DNA from: Galbula dea
Taxonomy: Eukaryota > Chordata > Aves > Piciformes > Galbulidae
Length of the DNA stretch: 64,000 nucleotides
Assembly (NCBI GenBank): GCA_013399015.1
Contig: VWZX01000229.1
Span: forward strand, 14,563 to 78,562
Reading direction: 5' to 3'
The translations under genes were made by a program, and so were the position numbers. Below the pieces are notes generated by a model, which saw only the letters and a program-made list of their open reading frames with translations, searched no databases and was not told the origin of the DNA. Each line of letters starts with the position of its first letter. The first letter of the stretch is position 1. Of the stretch, positions 11,923-23,468 are shown in pieces.

Positions 11923-13261
11923 CTGTGGTAAATGGATGCTATTAGCACTTTCTGAAGGTGCTTTTTAAATAAGTATAAATAATGACACTTTGATCTACAG
12001 ATTCACCTTTCATGTATTAATCCCTTCACTGAAGAAACACAAACTGTTCTAGAAATACTTTCTCGTTTCTGCTCTTTTGAGTATCATCTTTGTATATTTT
12101 CTTTCAATGATATCCCCTACATGTTATTTCCCACTAAAAAAAATACCTGACAGAAAAATAATGATGCTGACTCATGTTAAAGTGCCTGTGACCTGTTGCA
12201 TTGAGACCTCAGCTAAACAGATTTTTTTAATCTGATACTTTGTCTTGCCAGGAATTACTATATTTTTGGCATTGAAAGTCACTAAATGTGACAGCATCAA
12301 GTTTTTGTCTTCTTTTATTTTTTGCTGAGAGAAGAGGATATAGTTCACAAGGAGTGTTCTGCAGAGCTATGGGGAATGTCCAGACAAGGTATACAAATGA
12401 AAGATACTGTGGTGATAAATGCTTTGTTAATCTGTATCCAAATATTATATATTCTGAGAATGTACTTGTAAGACTGATTCTTGTTAGTATTTTTGTTCTG
12501 ATTCTTCAGAAATATTAGCTAAAATTATTATCCTTGTCATATTTGCTGACACGGAAATTGTTCCATATTTATGAAGTTTGGTCTTGTTCCAATTCAATCA
12601 AATTCTTTCTTATTTTAGGGGCTGGATTTTAGCTATCCTCAGAATTTGAAGTGATCGTGAAGTGAAGTAATTTTCAGGGCAGTTTATCTATTTATAATGT
12701 AGTTTGTGATTACTCTGTGTGCACAATGATTAATAAAAAATCGTAAAATTTCATCAGTGCTCAAAACAGTAAATGTGTTGCACAATTTGTGAGCTACAGA
12801 GGTTTGGGTCAACAATAATTTTTAGGGCAACATTTTTTTTTTCTTGTTGAAGAAAGAAAACACAAGTGATGATTAAAGTATGTTATTTATCTTTCTTTTG
12901 AAAATCATCAAAGAAATGTTACATATGCATCTTTTAAGTTATATTCTAATGCTAGTAAATACTGAATATTTCATCCTTTGTTAAATTTCTTTCTAAGATA
13001 GCATTCATCACTGAGTCTAGTCTTGTATGTTAACTTATCCTCTGTAGAAGAGGATGATTTTTAAACCACAGATTAAATTGGCACCTTCATATTTGCAATC
13101 AAATTAGATCATATCTTCTTTTATATAATCAATTCCTTTTTAAAGTATTTGATGATCATACCTTATCAACTTTGAAATACAGGAGAGAAAAAAATTTGTT
13201 TCACTTCGCAATAAAAGTAAAAAGTCCATACTTTTATTGAAAGTATAGTATTTGCTCTTTA
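11923..13261. other. Unique AT-rich DNA, no feature seen
   Basis: No gene or repeat recognised. Small open frames such as 12288-12518 show no family resemblance or codon pattern that I can support. Confidence 0.5.
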
Positions 13262-13822
13262 TAGAAACATAGAATCATTTATATCAGGAAAGACCTTTAA
13301 GATGGTCAAGTCCAACCATTAACTGTGAAGTTCATGTCTAAATCATGCCCCCAAGCACGACATCTATATGTCTTCTAAATGCCTCTTGGGACAATGACTC
13401 AACTACTTCCCTTGGACAGCCTGTTCCAATTCTTGGCAACCTTTGTAGTGAAGGAATTTTTTCTGATGTCCAGTCTAAACCTTGCTCACCACACCTTGAG
13501 GCCATTTCTTCTTGTACTATTGCTTGTTATTTGGGAGAAGGGACTAAAATTGACCTCACTACAACCTCCTTTCAAGTAGTTGTAGAGAGGGAAGGTGTCC
13601 CTTGAGTCTCCTTTTCTCCAGGCCAAACAATCTCAGTTTCCTCAGCCACTCTCATGAGCTTTCTTGTCCTTCTTTGGGCACACTCTAGCACCTCAATGTC
13701 TTTTGTGAAGTGAGGGGCCAAAACCTGAAAACACTATTCAAGGTGCAGTCTCACCAGCTGCAGGTACGGGGAGATGATCACTCCCCTAGTCCTGCTGGCC
13801 ACATTATTTCTGTGTCAGGTTG
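13262..13822 (-). mobile_element. CR1 LINE, antisense, 3' part
   Basis: The plus strand starts with ATAGAAACATAGAATCATTT (reverse complement of the octamer tail) and AAGTCCAACCATTAACTGT, then reads antisense ORF2: the NWNRLSKGSS-like and FFTTKVAKN-like segments, and a region matching GLEK...RRLKGT. It ends near CTGCTGGCCACATTATTTCTG at about 13822. The 3' UTR wording (AACCATTAACTGTGAAGTTC) differs from the TTGGACTAGATGATC family, so it belongs to an older, different CR1 subfamily. Frames are degraded. Confidence 0.9.
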
Positions 13823-14344
13823 ATTTTTTAAGATATAAAAACTTTATTATCTGAAAAATATTTGGCTATGATTTTCCCTCAAAAAACCCTCACAGGTTCC
13901 AAATTTATTCTGAAGGATTAACTACACTTCAGTTTACATTCTTGAGGTACTGTATTCACTGCTGTACATACTGAAAAAGCTGAGATATTGCAAATTCTAA
14001 TATGTATTTTGCTGTCATTTTTCCCCAGAACTTTGTGGCATATGACATATTTTGAAGCTTTCCATTATTCTCTAAAATAGTAGTCAACAAAGCATTCTTA
14101 TCGTGTTCATTGTTTTTAGCACTTCAGTTTCTCTGTTTACTTTCTGTCTCCAAATCACCCATTTGACAGAAGCCAGAATCCGTAGATATCAGTTCAAGAA
14201 CAAGAAAGGGAATCTCTAAGGTAGATATTTCTGGCTTTGAAAGTTAAATATGTTGAGGTTAAGAAGCAGACTTTGACTGGTTAAGTTAAAGTAGTCCAAG
14301 CAGTCACATTATTCTTTTATTTTATTATTATTTTATTATTTCAA
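13823..14344. other. Spacer, AT-rich, no feature seen
   Basis: AT-rich DNA between two CR1 copies, ending in a TTTTATTATTATTTTATTATT low-complexity run at about 14316-14340. The run may mark an insertion point. Confidence 0.45.
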
Positions 14345-14464
14345 AATAAGTATGGGGCTTTGGAACCTGAGAGTGAGGCAAGTGAAGATGGAGATGAAGA
14401 TCCATCTAGTGAGTCCCCCAGGATTAGTGACTCATTCCCATGCCTTAGGACTTCTTCAACTAAG

Positions 14465-14980
14465 AAAAAAAGAAAGGTAATTGTACTAGGTGATTCCATT
14501 CTGAGGCGAACTGATGGCCCTATTTGTTGACCAGACTCATGACACAAGGAAATCTGCTGCCCCCGTGAGGCTCAGGTTAGGGATGTTAAAAGAAGGCTCT
14601 CTGATTCGGTGCAGCCCTCTGATTGCTACCTTTTGTTGGTTAACCAGGCTGGTAATGATGAGGTTGCAGAGAGAAGTACAAAAGCAATTAAAAAGGACTT
14701 TAAGGCATTGGGGAAAATGATTGAAGACTCAGGTGTGCAAGTGGTGTTTTCATCGATCCCTTAGGTGGTAGGGAAAGATACAGAAAGAGGCAGGAAAACA
14801 CACCTCATTAACACGTGGCTTAAAGGCTGGTGCCACCATCATAACTTTGTGTTCTTTAATCATGGAGAAGTTTATATGGCACCAGGTCTGCTGGCAACAG
14901 ATGGAGTACACCTGTCTCAACAGGGTAAGAAGATCTTTGCTCATGAGATGGCAGGACTCATTAAGAGGGCTTTAAACTAG
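14465..14980 (+). pseudogene. CR1 ORF1 esterase-domain remnant
   Basis: The basic stretch KKKRKVIVLGDSILRRTDG contains the SGNH block I GDS at 14489-14497. Further blocks are the LVNQAGNDEVAE segment (G-x-N-D type, Asn kept), AIKKDFKALGKMIEDSGVQ, VVFSSIP, LINTWLKGWCHHHNFVF, YMAPGLLATDGVHLSQQGKK with the DxxH pair at 14900-14911, and the ending LIKRALN plus stop at 14980. The C-terminal 71 codons (14765-14980) are uninterrupted, but stops and frame changes occur earlier. In CR1 the esterase is thought to aid retrotransposition; this copy is broken. Confidence 0.88.
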
Positions 14981-15339
14981 GCTTGAAGCGGATAAAACCA
15001 GGCTCACTAGAGATGAGCCTAAGGATGGCTTTCAGTTTGCTGTCTCAGTTAAGGTGGGTAGTGGTAATACATGTGGCTACATAGACACAGTCCTCGCTAA
15101 TAGATTAGCTGTCATGGAATTAGGACTTCTCACCTCAAAATGGCAGCAGGATCATTAATCCATCTGAAATACACCTTCACTAATGCATGCAACATGGTTA
15201 ACAAACAAGAAGAGCTGGATGATGTTTTCAGCTGGATGATGTCAATTTTACTGGCAGATTAAGAATCATGCAAACATCTGAGAAAGGTCAGGTTGAAACT
15301 GGGGTTCACACCCACAAAAAGGTATTGAGATCACTTGCC

Positions 15340-16016
15340 CATCTGAAGTCCATGTACACCAATGCATGCAGCATGGGTAACAAACAAGAGAGTTGGAAGA
15401 CATGATTCATCAGGACAACTATGACATAGTGGCTATCACAGAAACATGGGGGGACACCTTGCATGGCTGGAGTACCATAATTGGTGTCTACAAGCTCTTT
15501 AGGAGGGACAGGCAAGGAAGCAGAGGAGGTGGGGTGGCCCTATATGTTAGGAACAGTTACGATTGCCATGAACTTAAGTATGGGGATGATAAGCTCAAGT
15601 ATGTGTAGATCAGAATTAGAGGCAAGGCCAATAAGTCAGATATTTTTGTGGGTGTCTGATAAAAACCTCCTAGCCAGAGCATTAAGGTTGATGAAATGTT
15701 TTATAAACATCTGAGTGAAATTTCAAGGTCATCTGTCCTTGTTCATGTGTGGGAATTCAATTTCCCTGATATCTGCTGGAATTACAGCACAGCAGTGAGG
15801 GAACAGTCCCAGAGGTTTGTGGAATGTGTAGAGGACAACTTCCTGATGCAGTTGGTGTGTAAGCCAACCAGGAAAGGGGCTCTGCTGGACCTACTCCTTG
15901 TGAACAGGGAAAGGCTGGTAGGGTATGTGATGTGTGGTCACATGACGTCTTGTTTGGCACAGTGTCCACGAACTGGTATGGTTCTCTACCCTCAGAGATG
16001 TCAGGAGGGGGAGTAG
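15340..16016 (+). pseudogene. CR1 ORF2 endonuclease-domain remnant
   Basis: Readable pieces are LKSMYTNACSMGNKQE, LEDMIHQDNYDIVAITETW (keeps the Glu-Thr catalytic motif, about 15393-15450), VYKLFRRDRQGSRGGGVALY, WEFNFPDICWNYSTAVREQ (Gly-Asp-Phe-Asn changed to Trp-Glu-Phe-Asn, so the catalytic Asp is lost) and RFVECVEDNFLMQLVCKPTR with LLDLLLVNRERLV. The final SDH segment is not recognisable. A stop at about 15608 and a frame change at about 15690 divide it. Confidence 0.87.
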
Positions 16017-16588
16017 CAAAACTGCCATCCTAGACTTCTGACTTTAACTTATTTGGTAGCCTGATTTCCAGAATCCCTTGGGAGTCAGTACTAAAGGATT
16101 TGGGAGTCAAGGAAGGCTGGACGCTCTTCAAGAGTGAGATGTTGAAGGCCCAAGAACAGGTCATGCCTATGTGTTGTAAGGCACGTCAGCAGCATAGAAG
16201 ACCATCCTGGCTGAATAGGTAGCTCTGGCTGGCACTCAGGGAAAAAAAGAGAGTTTATCACCTTTGGAGGAAGGGGCAGGCCACTCACGATGACTACAAA
16301 GCTGTCATGAGGCTGTGTAGGGAAGGAATTAGAAGGTCCAAAGTTCAGTTAGAAATCAACCTGGCCTCTGTGGTAAGTGACAACAAGAAGTTTCTTTAAA
16401 TATATTAATAGCAAAAGAAGTACAAATGAAACCCTCCATTCTCTAATGGATTCTGGAGGAAACAGTGACAAAAGATGAGGATAAGGCTGAGGTGCTTAAT
16501 AAGTTCTTTGCATGAGTCTTTAGTATTAGGACCAACTATATTGAGGGAATCCATACCCTAAAGCTAGGAAACAGGGACTGGGAACAGA

Positions 16589-17239
16589 ATGACCCTCCCA
16601 CAATCCAAAAGCAGGTTATCAGTGACCTGTTTCATCACCTGGATGTGCACAAATCCGTGGGGCCAGACAGGATGCACTAAAGTATTGAAAGAGCTGGCAG
16701 GGGTGCTCACAAAGCCACTTTGTGTCATTTTCCAGAAGTCCTGTCTGACTGGCGAGGTACCATCAGACTGGAAATCAGCCAATGTTACACCCATATATAA
16801 GAAAGGACAGAAGGATGGTTCGGGAAATTACAGACTTGTTAGTCTGACTTCTGTACCAGCAAAGCTAATGGAGCAGATCATCCTGAGTACACTTCTGTCA
16901 CACATGAGGAACAACCAGGGGATCAGGCCCAGCCAGCATGGAGTTACAAAGGGCAGGTCCTGTTTGACTAACCCGATCTCCTTCTATGACAAGGTGACAC
17001 ATTTTTTGGACAAAGGAAGGGCTGTGTATGTTGTCTGCCTTGACTTTAACAAGTCATTTGCCTCTGTTTCCCATATCATTTTCCTAAAGAAGCAGGGTTC
17101 AGTGCTAGAACCACTCCTGTTCAACATCTTTATTGATGACTTGGATGAGGGCATACAGTGCACCCTTAGCAATTTTGCAGATGACACTAAGCTGGGTGGA
17201 AGTTTCAATCTGCTTGAGGGTAGGGAGGCTTTGCAGTAG
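16589..17239 (+). pseudogene. CR1 ORF2 reverse-transcriptase core, damaged
   Basis: The 216-codon open segment contains KSCLTGEVPSDWKSANVTP, IYKKGQKDGSGNYRLVSLTS, QHGVTKGRSCLTN and LDKGRAVYVVCLDFNKSF. The first catalytic region reads FASVSH instead of FDTVSH, with Ala at 17060-17062 in place of the catalytic Asp. Near 17088 the sequence jumps from SHIIFL to KQGSVLEPLLFNIF, removing about 45-50 residues. The FADD box is intact at 17174-17185 (NFADDTKLGG). Despite the long open frame the enzyme cannot be active. Confidence 0.9.
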
Positions 17240-17298
17240 GACCTAGACAGGCTGGATCGATGGGCAAAGGCCAATCGTATGAGTTTTAATAAGGTCAA

Positions 17299-17945
17299 GT
17301 GTTGGGTCCTGCATTTTGGTCACAACAACCCCCAGCAGTGCTACAGGATGGGGAGGAGTGGCTGGAGAGCTGCCCAGCAGAGAAGGACCTGGGGGTGTTG
17401 ATTGATGGCTGGCTGACCATGAGCCAGCAGTGTGCTCAGGTGGCCAAGAAGGCCAACAGCATCCTGGCTTGTATCAAGAGTATTATGACCAGCAGGAGCA
17501 GGGAGATGATCTTGCCCCTGTACTTGGTACTAGTGAGGCCACACCTTGAGTGTTGTATGCAGTTTTGGGGACTGCACTATAGGAAGGACATCGAGGTGCT
17601 GGAAAGCGTGCAGAGACAGGCAACTAGGCTGGTCAGGGGTCTGGAAAACAAGCCTTATGAGGAGAGGCTCAGAGAGCTGAGACTGTTTAGCCTGGAGAAG
17701 AGGAGGCTGAGGGGAGACCTTATCACTCTCTTCAGTTACCTGAAAGGAGGTTGTAGAGAGGCAAGTGTTGGCCTTTTCTCCCTTGTGACTAGCAATAGGA
17801 CTAGAGGGAATGGGTCTAAGTTGTGCCAGGGCAGGTTTAGATTAGATATTAGGAAAAATTTCTTCACCAAAAGAGTGGTAAGGTGTTGCGATAGGTTGCC
17901 CAGGGAGGTGGTGAAGTCATCATCCCTGGAGGTTTTCAAAAGATT
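17299..17945 (+). pseudogene. CR1 ORF2 C-terminal region
   Basis: A long open segment: EEWLESCPAEKDLGVLIDGW, LTMSQQCAQVAKKANSILAC, SRSREMILPLYLVLVRPHLE, ESVQRQATRLVRGLENKPYE, LFSLEKRRLRGDLITLFSYL, RTRGNGSKLCQGRFRLDIRK and RLPREVVKSSSLEVFKR. CR1 homology ends about 17945. The same frame stays open to a stop at 18031-18033 through unrelated repeat sequence, giving a chance read-through tail. The in-frame start given by the first ATG is not meaningful because the element is a degraded ORF2. Confidence 0.9.
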
Positions 17946-17949
17946 AGTA

Positions 17950-18345
17950 GAAAGCCTGGATAAGAAAGGACAAAATGCTGCCTGGCAGCCATGGCTGAGG
18001 GAACAATGTGAGAATCAGCCCTGTGAGCCCTGAGGGGAGAGTGGGAGGAGAGGAGGAGGCAAGGAGGTGCTCCAGACACCCCAGCAAAGATGTCCCTAGG
18101 GCCCTGGAAGAGACCTCAGTGGGAAAGGAGTTTCCCTGCAGAGTGTGGGAAGTCCCCAGGCTGAAGCAAGTGAAGAAAAGTGTGAGGACTGACCTCAGCC
18201 ACTCATTTCCTGTCCTCCTGCACTGCTTGAGGAGATGGAAGAGCTGGGAGTGGATGAGTAAAGCTGAGCCTGGATAGAAGAGAGGATGGGTAAAAGGAAG
18301 GTCTTTTAAAATTTTTGTCTTTGGTTTTCACCATCCAAATATTTT
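17950..18345 (+). repeat. Purine-rich interspersed repeat joined to CR1 (ERV-like)
   Basis: Downstream of the CR1 breakpoint is a GA-rich, higher-GC segment (GGAGAGTGGGAGGAGAGGAG, then GTCCTCCTGCACTGCTTGAG and a GGAAGGTCTTTTAAAATTTT end). I recall a similar abundant avian sequence associated with an ERV family, but cannot name it firmly. It encodes nothing convincing. Its end grades into an AT-rich TTTAATTTAATTTAATAT low-complexity stretch (18377-18430). Confidence 0.4.
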
Positions 18346-20330
18346 TTTAAAGTTATCTTATTAAAAAGTATTTAAGTAAAAAAATTTAATATTAAATTTA
18401 ATTTAATTTAATATTTATTAAATTAATTTTCCCAAGACAAGTCTGTTTTGCCTATCAACTGGATCTCCCTGTCTTTTTGTCAACCGATGAGCATATCCTT
18501 TGTCTCTTCAGTGTAGCAGGGGACAGTCATTTTCATTCCAGTACTAGTTCGCCTGGAGAAAGACACTTCAGGATTTAGTTCCTCAGCATGGCAGTTACCA
18601 GGATGCCATAAAGATTTTCCAGAAAGACTACTGTGCTAAGTAGGTTCATTGCTCTGCTTTTAATCTCTCTCCCTGAGAGAGATTAAAGCTAGTTTATCTG
18701 TTAGTTACACTGCAAGCTTTCCATCTTTTACCAGCCATTATCTTTCTCTTCATTGAGAGTGTTCCTGCTTCTGAGCCCCTCAAGAGAGAGAATGATACAA
18801 TCTCTTTTGACTCAGTATGTGCTTGGGATTCCTCCATACCTCACAGCAAACAGCTGACAGGATGTGCTGCCTTCATGCCAACTCAAATTCAAATTATTTG
18901 TACAGCTCAGAAGCAGCCATAAGTTACCAGGAAGAATAACGTAATTTTATAATAAAAGTGTCAGATGGAAAATCCAGTCCCTTTGAAAACAGAAGCTGAC
19001 TAATTATGACAATACTCATTGATATGAATGGTTTCTGTAGTACTTGGCTGCTGTTAGTATAAATACTGCAACTACTCTTTTAAACTTAAAATTATCATAG
19101 ATGGTTTTTTTAAACACTTTTCAGATAATTTCTGCTGTCAGATAATTCCCCTAACACACTATTTTGGCACAAAGATTATTAGCTGTAAAAGGGAGAAAAT
19201 AAGATTGGTGAGATTAAATGAGGCAGTTAGTATGCTTCTATCCAAACATTTATATAGAATGATCAAGTCATTAGTGCTGCCATTCTGTGAAGTATTAAAG
19301 CTCTTACTTTGCATTTTAACATAAGGAAATGTTGAATAATTCTACGGTATATGAATGGAAAAGACAAAAGTGTTTCCTGGTTTATTGACGTTGCTTTCAA
19401 AAGTTATACAGAACACTGAGTGTTCATCTATAGTGATTTCCCTCCCCCCTGATTTTAATTGAAGAACCTGTACATATTTTAATATACGAGATATTTAGGG
19501 ATGAGGCAATAGATTTTTAAAATGACAGATCTTTAGTATGACACTAATTCATACTATATCCTTTATGAAAATCTAATAATAAATAACACATATGCTAGGC
19601 TTCCATTTAAGACAAGCTTATTGAACAATAGTAAACCTAGTGTTATCTCCATTTGCTTATAAATAAATGATACTTTGTTTTGTTTTAATGTAAAGCATCT
19701 GATAGATTTATTTACATCATAGGTAAAATATTCAGAGAGAGCATCTGTCCACAATTGCATCAAGATAATTTCTAACAGAAATTTTTTGGTATATTTTGTC
19801 TAACTGGAAAAGAAAATAAGGTTTTGAGTCTCATGGTGGATTCAATACTGTGACTGGAACTAAAGGAGAATAGTCTAATCATGAAAACCAGTCAGAATCA
19901 AGGCCTATTATGACTCAATTAAAATTTTAAGGTATTATGTTTATAGCTTTTGCTATCGGATTAGAGGACTGTTACTGATGCATGAGGTTTAAGCAGTTAT
20001 AGTCTCTCAGGAGTGTAACTTGGGCTACATGCACAACATCACAAGGAGAGTATCTCAGTATCTTGAAGGATATTGATGAAGCTAACAGAATCCTGGAACA
20101 GAATGACCAAAAAAAGAAACTGTCATACTGTCAATATACCCCAACTCCATCCCCACTATATTCCCTTTTAATACTGTAAATTTTTATTCTTCATATACTA
20201 AGAAATACCTTTCTGAAGTGAGAGATAGAGATAAACAAAGCAGCAGGAAAATAGAGCTCCACCTGTGGAACACCAAGTTGCTGTTGTATGATGGGCACAT
20301 CTACACCCACAGAAACATTAACATCACAAG
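18346..20330. other. Unique AT-rich DNA, no gene seen
   Basis: Contains a TTTAAT-rich low-complexity run at 18377-18430 and a palindromic AATCTCTCTCCCTGAGAGAGATT at about 18661-18684. No coding or RNA feature recognised. Confidence 0.5.
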
Positions 20331-20900
20331 TCAGACATTAGGCTAGAGCCTGCAGCATGGCACCTAGGGACACCTGAGTTGGGGGTTGTAATATAAACCC
20401 TTTCAGGGGGAGGTCAGCACCCTGTGGTGAGCAGTGTTGTCATGTCTGGGCTTGTTGCTGTTATTGACCCTAAGTCAACATCAGGCTAAGGTATAAAAGG
20501 AGATCCCAGGCTGTGTCAGTGTGAGGTGGTGACCTCCCTGATATAAGCAGCAGAGTTGGCTGTAGTTAGAAGATTCTCCCCACAGGGTGGGACGCCCTCT
20601 AGTGAATGCTTCTGCAGATTGGGTGAACTCTTACCCCCTATATAGTGAACAACATGGCTACCCATGAATGAAGGTTTTCCTCTTTATTGTGAGTGCAGGC
20701 ATAATTGTGATTTATCTTCCTAGGAATAAGATTGTAGCTTAAGAATTGGTTGTACTGCGGTATATGTCTGACTGAGGTCCCAAATCTTATATAATTTGTC
20801 AAGAGCATTGTTAATAATCTTATGTGCAATAAATCCACATTTTGGTTAGCTCTTCCTGTTTGTTTTGTGGATGCCTCCATGACATATGGTCAGAAGCCTC
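20331..20900 (+). mobile_element. Possible LTR-like element with TATA box
   Basis: A moderately GC-rich block in AT-rich surroundings has the organisation of a retroviral LTR. GGTCAGCACCCTGTGGTGAG leads to a clear TATA box, GGCTAAGGTATAAAAGGAG (about 20486-20501). A transcribed-like region follows (CCCCACAGGGTGGGACGCCC), with a polyadenylation signal GCAATAAATCC at about 20826. I could not fix TG...CA ends or a target duplication, so the limits are approximate. A decayed host promoter is the alternative. Confidence 0.4.
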
Positions 20901-22611
20901 TGGAATCTTACAGTGAAAATTTTCTTGGGCAATGCTAAAATGCTCATCTCCTGCTTTTGTGTGCAGAAACTTCATACTGTCCTGTTTATTAGCTGAGATA
21001 TACTTGTTGAGAGTAATGACAGACATACTTAAACAACACAGTCTTCCAGAAGAACTTCTTGAAATAGTTTATCTTAGGATATAATAAAGGAGTTTATCTG
21101 CAGTTGTGCAGAAACAATTCAATACAATTAAATATGACTACAAGGTTAGTCTTCAAAACCTTAGCTGAAGCTTCTTTAGGAAGATTTAAAAGGGTGTCAT
21201 TAGCAAGATCTGTTATTTTCATCTCCTGTCCATTAGTATATATGTCAAAAATGAGCCTGCTGAGGCTGAAGTCCTGATGACTTTAATGTGAAACATAAAT
21301 GTTGATTATTTTACAGAAAAAAATATAGATTCTGATGTGACTTAACATGCTCTTGAGTGTTTCTCTGAAGGGAGGTAAAATTTTCATCAAGCAAAAAACT
21401 GTTTGCCAAGTTATTTTAAAGACCTGCTGCAGTCTTGCTGCTATTTTAAAAGTGAAAATGTTTTAATGGTCCCCAGAATAGAAAAAAATCAGTGTATCAA
21501 AGAAAAGGATACAAATAAATAACACTAATGAAAATTAAATGACTGTATAATTTGCAGTACTTATCAAACTATAAATATATTCAGTTAGTTTATGGTTTTA
21601 TCTTTTCATGTCCGTTGTTATCTGTTCTATATATGGAAAACTCACGTAAAATGAACATTTTTCTTTCATTATTATATAAAACAAAATTAGAAAATAACAT
21701 TAATATTATTAGACAAAAGCTCTAGGAAATAAAAGGCATAAATACAGGGATTCAGTGTTCCAATCTGGAATACTATGACATCAAAGCTCTTCTTGCTGCC
21801 TCCCCACACTAATCTTTAAAGGTTTTTGAATTCTGAAAAGCAAGTGAGCACAAAGGTCTATGACAGATCATCTCAGAGCAGTGACTGAGTGAACCCTGAG
21901 GTGAAAGGAGATTGTTATATCTTACTGTAGCACTAACAAGTGGTAAAAATGAAAGGGGACACACTTTGACTGCTCATGGTATTCACTAATGTAATGATGT
22001 GTTCTGAAAGCTGCAAATGAAGTGGATCAAACCTTTAAGGACTGCTAGCTAAACCATAAACAGTGATTGCAATTCAGTGGTTAGGAACCAATTAAGTGTT
22101 CTGCACTTGAGGCAAAGAATGAAAGAATAAGGTACTATCAAAATTCAGTGCATAAAACAACCTCACAGTTTAATCCATTTGCTTTTCAATCTTAAAGTAA
22201 GGCATACAAGAGAATTAAAAACATTCTAAATGCATCCAGGTGTAAATACATTTGAACACAATTATTAAAGGAAATTATTTTGTATCAGCAGAAGTATGAA
22301 CAGTCACTTAATCTGAACCATGCAATCAACCTATAGGGCTGTTTAAAGCTAATAGACTTTGTAGTCAAATGCCTTTCTCAAAGTAAAAAATTTAGTGCTC
22401 AAGATCTGATCCTGATATACTCCAAGCACACGAAGATTTGGACACTGACTTGATCTGTAAAAAGACTTGCCTCTGATCTTTATAAGTCACTGTTAGAAAT
22501 ACCTTGTAAAGTACAGGGTGTACAGACACTGCCTGCTAGACCTTGATCTGACACTCCTGGCCCCAAGGAGCAGCTAGCTGCCTCAGCATGCTTGTAATTG
22601 GCAACTATTGG
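20901..22611. other. Unique AT-rich DNA, no feature seen
   Basis: No gene or repeat recognised. Short open frames show no family resemblance. Confidence 0.5.
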
Positions 22612-23468
22612 ATGCATGGGGAAACATAGTGACAAAGGATGAGGAAAAAGTGAAGGTACTTAATATATTCTTTAATTCAGTCTTTAATAGTAAAACCAGT
22701 TGTTCTCTGGGTACCGGGCCCCCTGAGGTGGAAGACAGGGATGGCGAGCAAAATGAAGCCCCTATAATGCAAGGAGAAAATATCAGTGACCTGCTGTACC
22801 ACTCAAGCACACAAGCCTATGGGACTGGATAAGACCCACACAAGGGTACTCAGGAAGCTGATGAAGGTGCTCACCAAGGTACTTTCAATCATTTGTCAGT
22901 ACTTCTGGCTTAAGAGGGAGGTCCCAGTTGAGTGGAAGTTAGCAAATACGATATCTATCTACAAGAAGGGCCAGAATGAAGATCTTTGGAACAGCATGCT
23001 TGTCAGCCTCACCTCAGTGCTGGGGAAGTGACATCACATGACATGTACTGGACAATCAAGCTATCAGGCTCAGTCAGCGTGTATTTATGGAAGAGAGGTC
23101 CTGCTTGACTGACTGGATCTCCTTCTATGACAAGGTGATTAGCTTAGTGGATTTGGGAAAGGCTGTGGATGTTGTATACCTGTACCAGTAAACCATTTGA
23201 CACCATTCTAACAGCATTGTGGAGAAACTGGGAGATCATGGCTTGGGCAGGTGAGGTCTTTTCTGGATGAAAAACTGGCTAGATGTCTGAGCCCAGAGAG
23301 TGACAGTGAATGAATTTATATCCAGGTGATAGCCTCTCACAACTGGTATTTACTAGGGCTCAGTTCTGGGGCTAGTTCTGTTTAATGTATTTCTCAGTTG
23401 TGTTCCTGTATGGGGCACTGGTGAAGTTGCACTTCAAAAACTGTGTTCAGTTTTGGGCCCCTCACTAC
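22612..23468 (+). mobile_element. CR1 LINE, first half, interrupted by an LTR-like insert
   Basis: The ORF2 linker and polymerase region are recognisable as NIVTKDEEKVKVLNIFFNSV, then the FWLKREVPVEWKLANTISIY and KKGQNEDLWNSMLVSLTSV segments, a NWLARCLSPESDSE-like segment, and FCVPVWGTGEVALQKLCSVL-like traces to GGGCCCCTCACTAC at 23468. The FADD region is missing between about 23390 and 23400. CR1 homology resumes at 24001 exactly where it stopped, after an insertion. Confidence 0.85.

Larger units (their letters stand above)
14345..17945 (+). mobile_element. CR1 LINE with ORF1 and ORF2 remnants (longest copy in the window)
   Basis: Same-strand CR1 parts follow in the canonical order: ORF1 esterase (14465-14980), ORF2 endonuclease (about 15340-16020), the linker with RRPSWLN and YHLWRKGQA-like segments (about 16110-16420), the reverse transcriptase (16589-17239), and the ORF2 C-terminal region (17299-17945). 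The typical 3' UTR and tail are missing, because the homology stops inside the last ORF2 segment (SSSLEVFKR) and gives way to another repeat. Stops, frameshifts and a deletion in the polymerase make it inactive. Confidence 0.92.

Noticed and set aside
17299..18033. 244-codon frame as a host gene
   Set aside because: Up to 17945 it is CR1 ORF2 C-terminus; the tail is chance read-through into another repeat.
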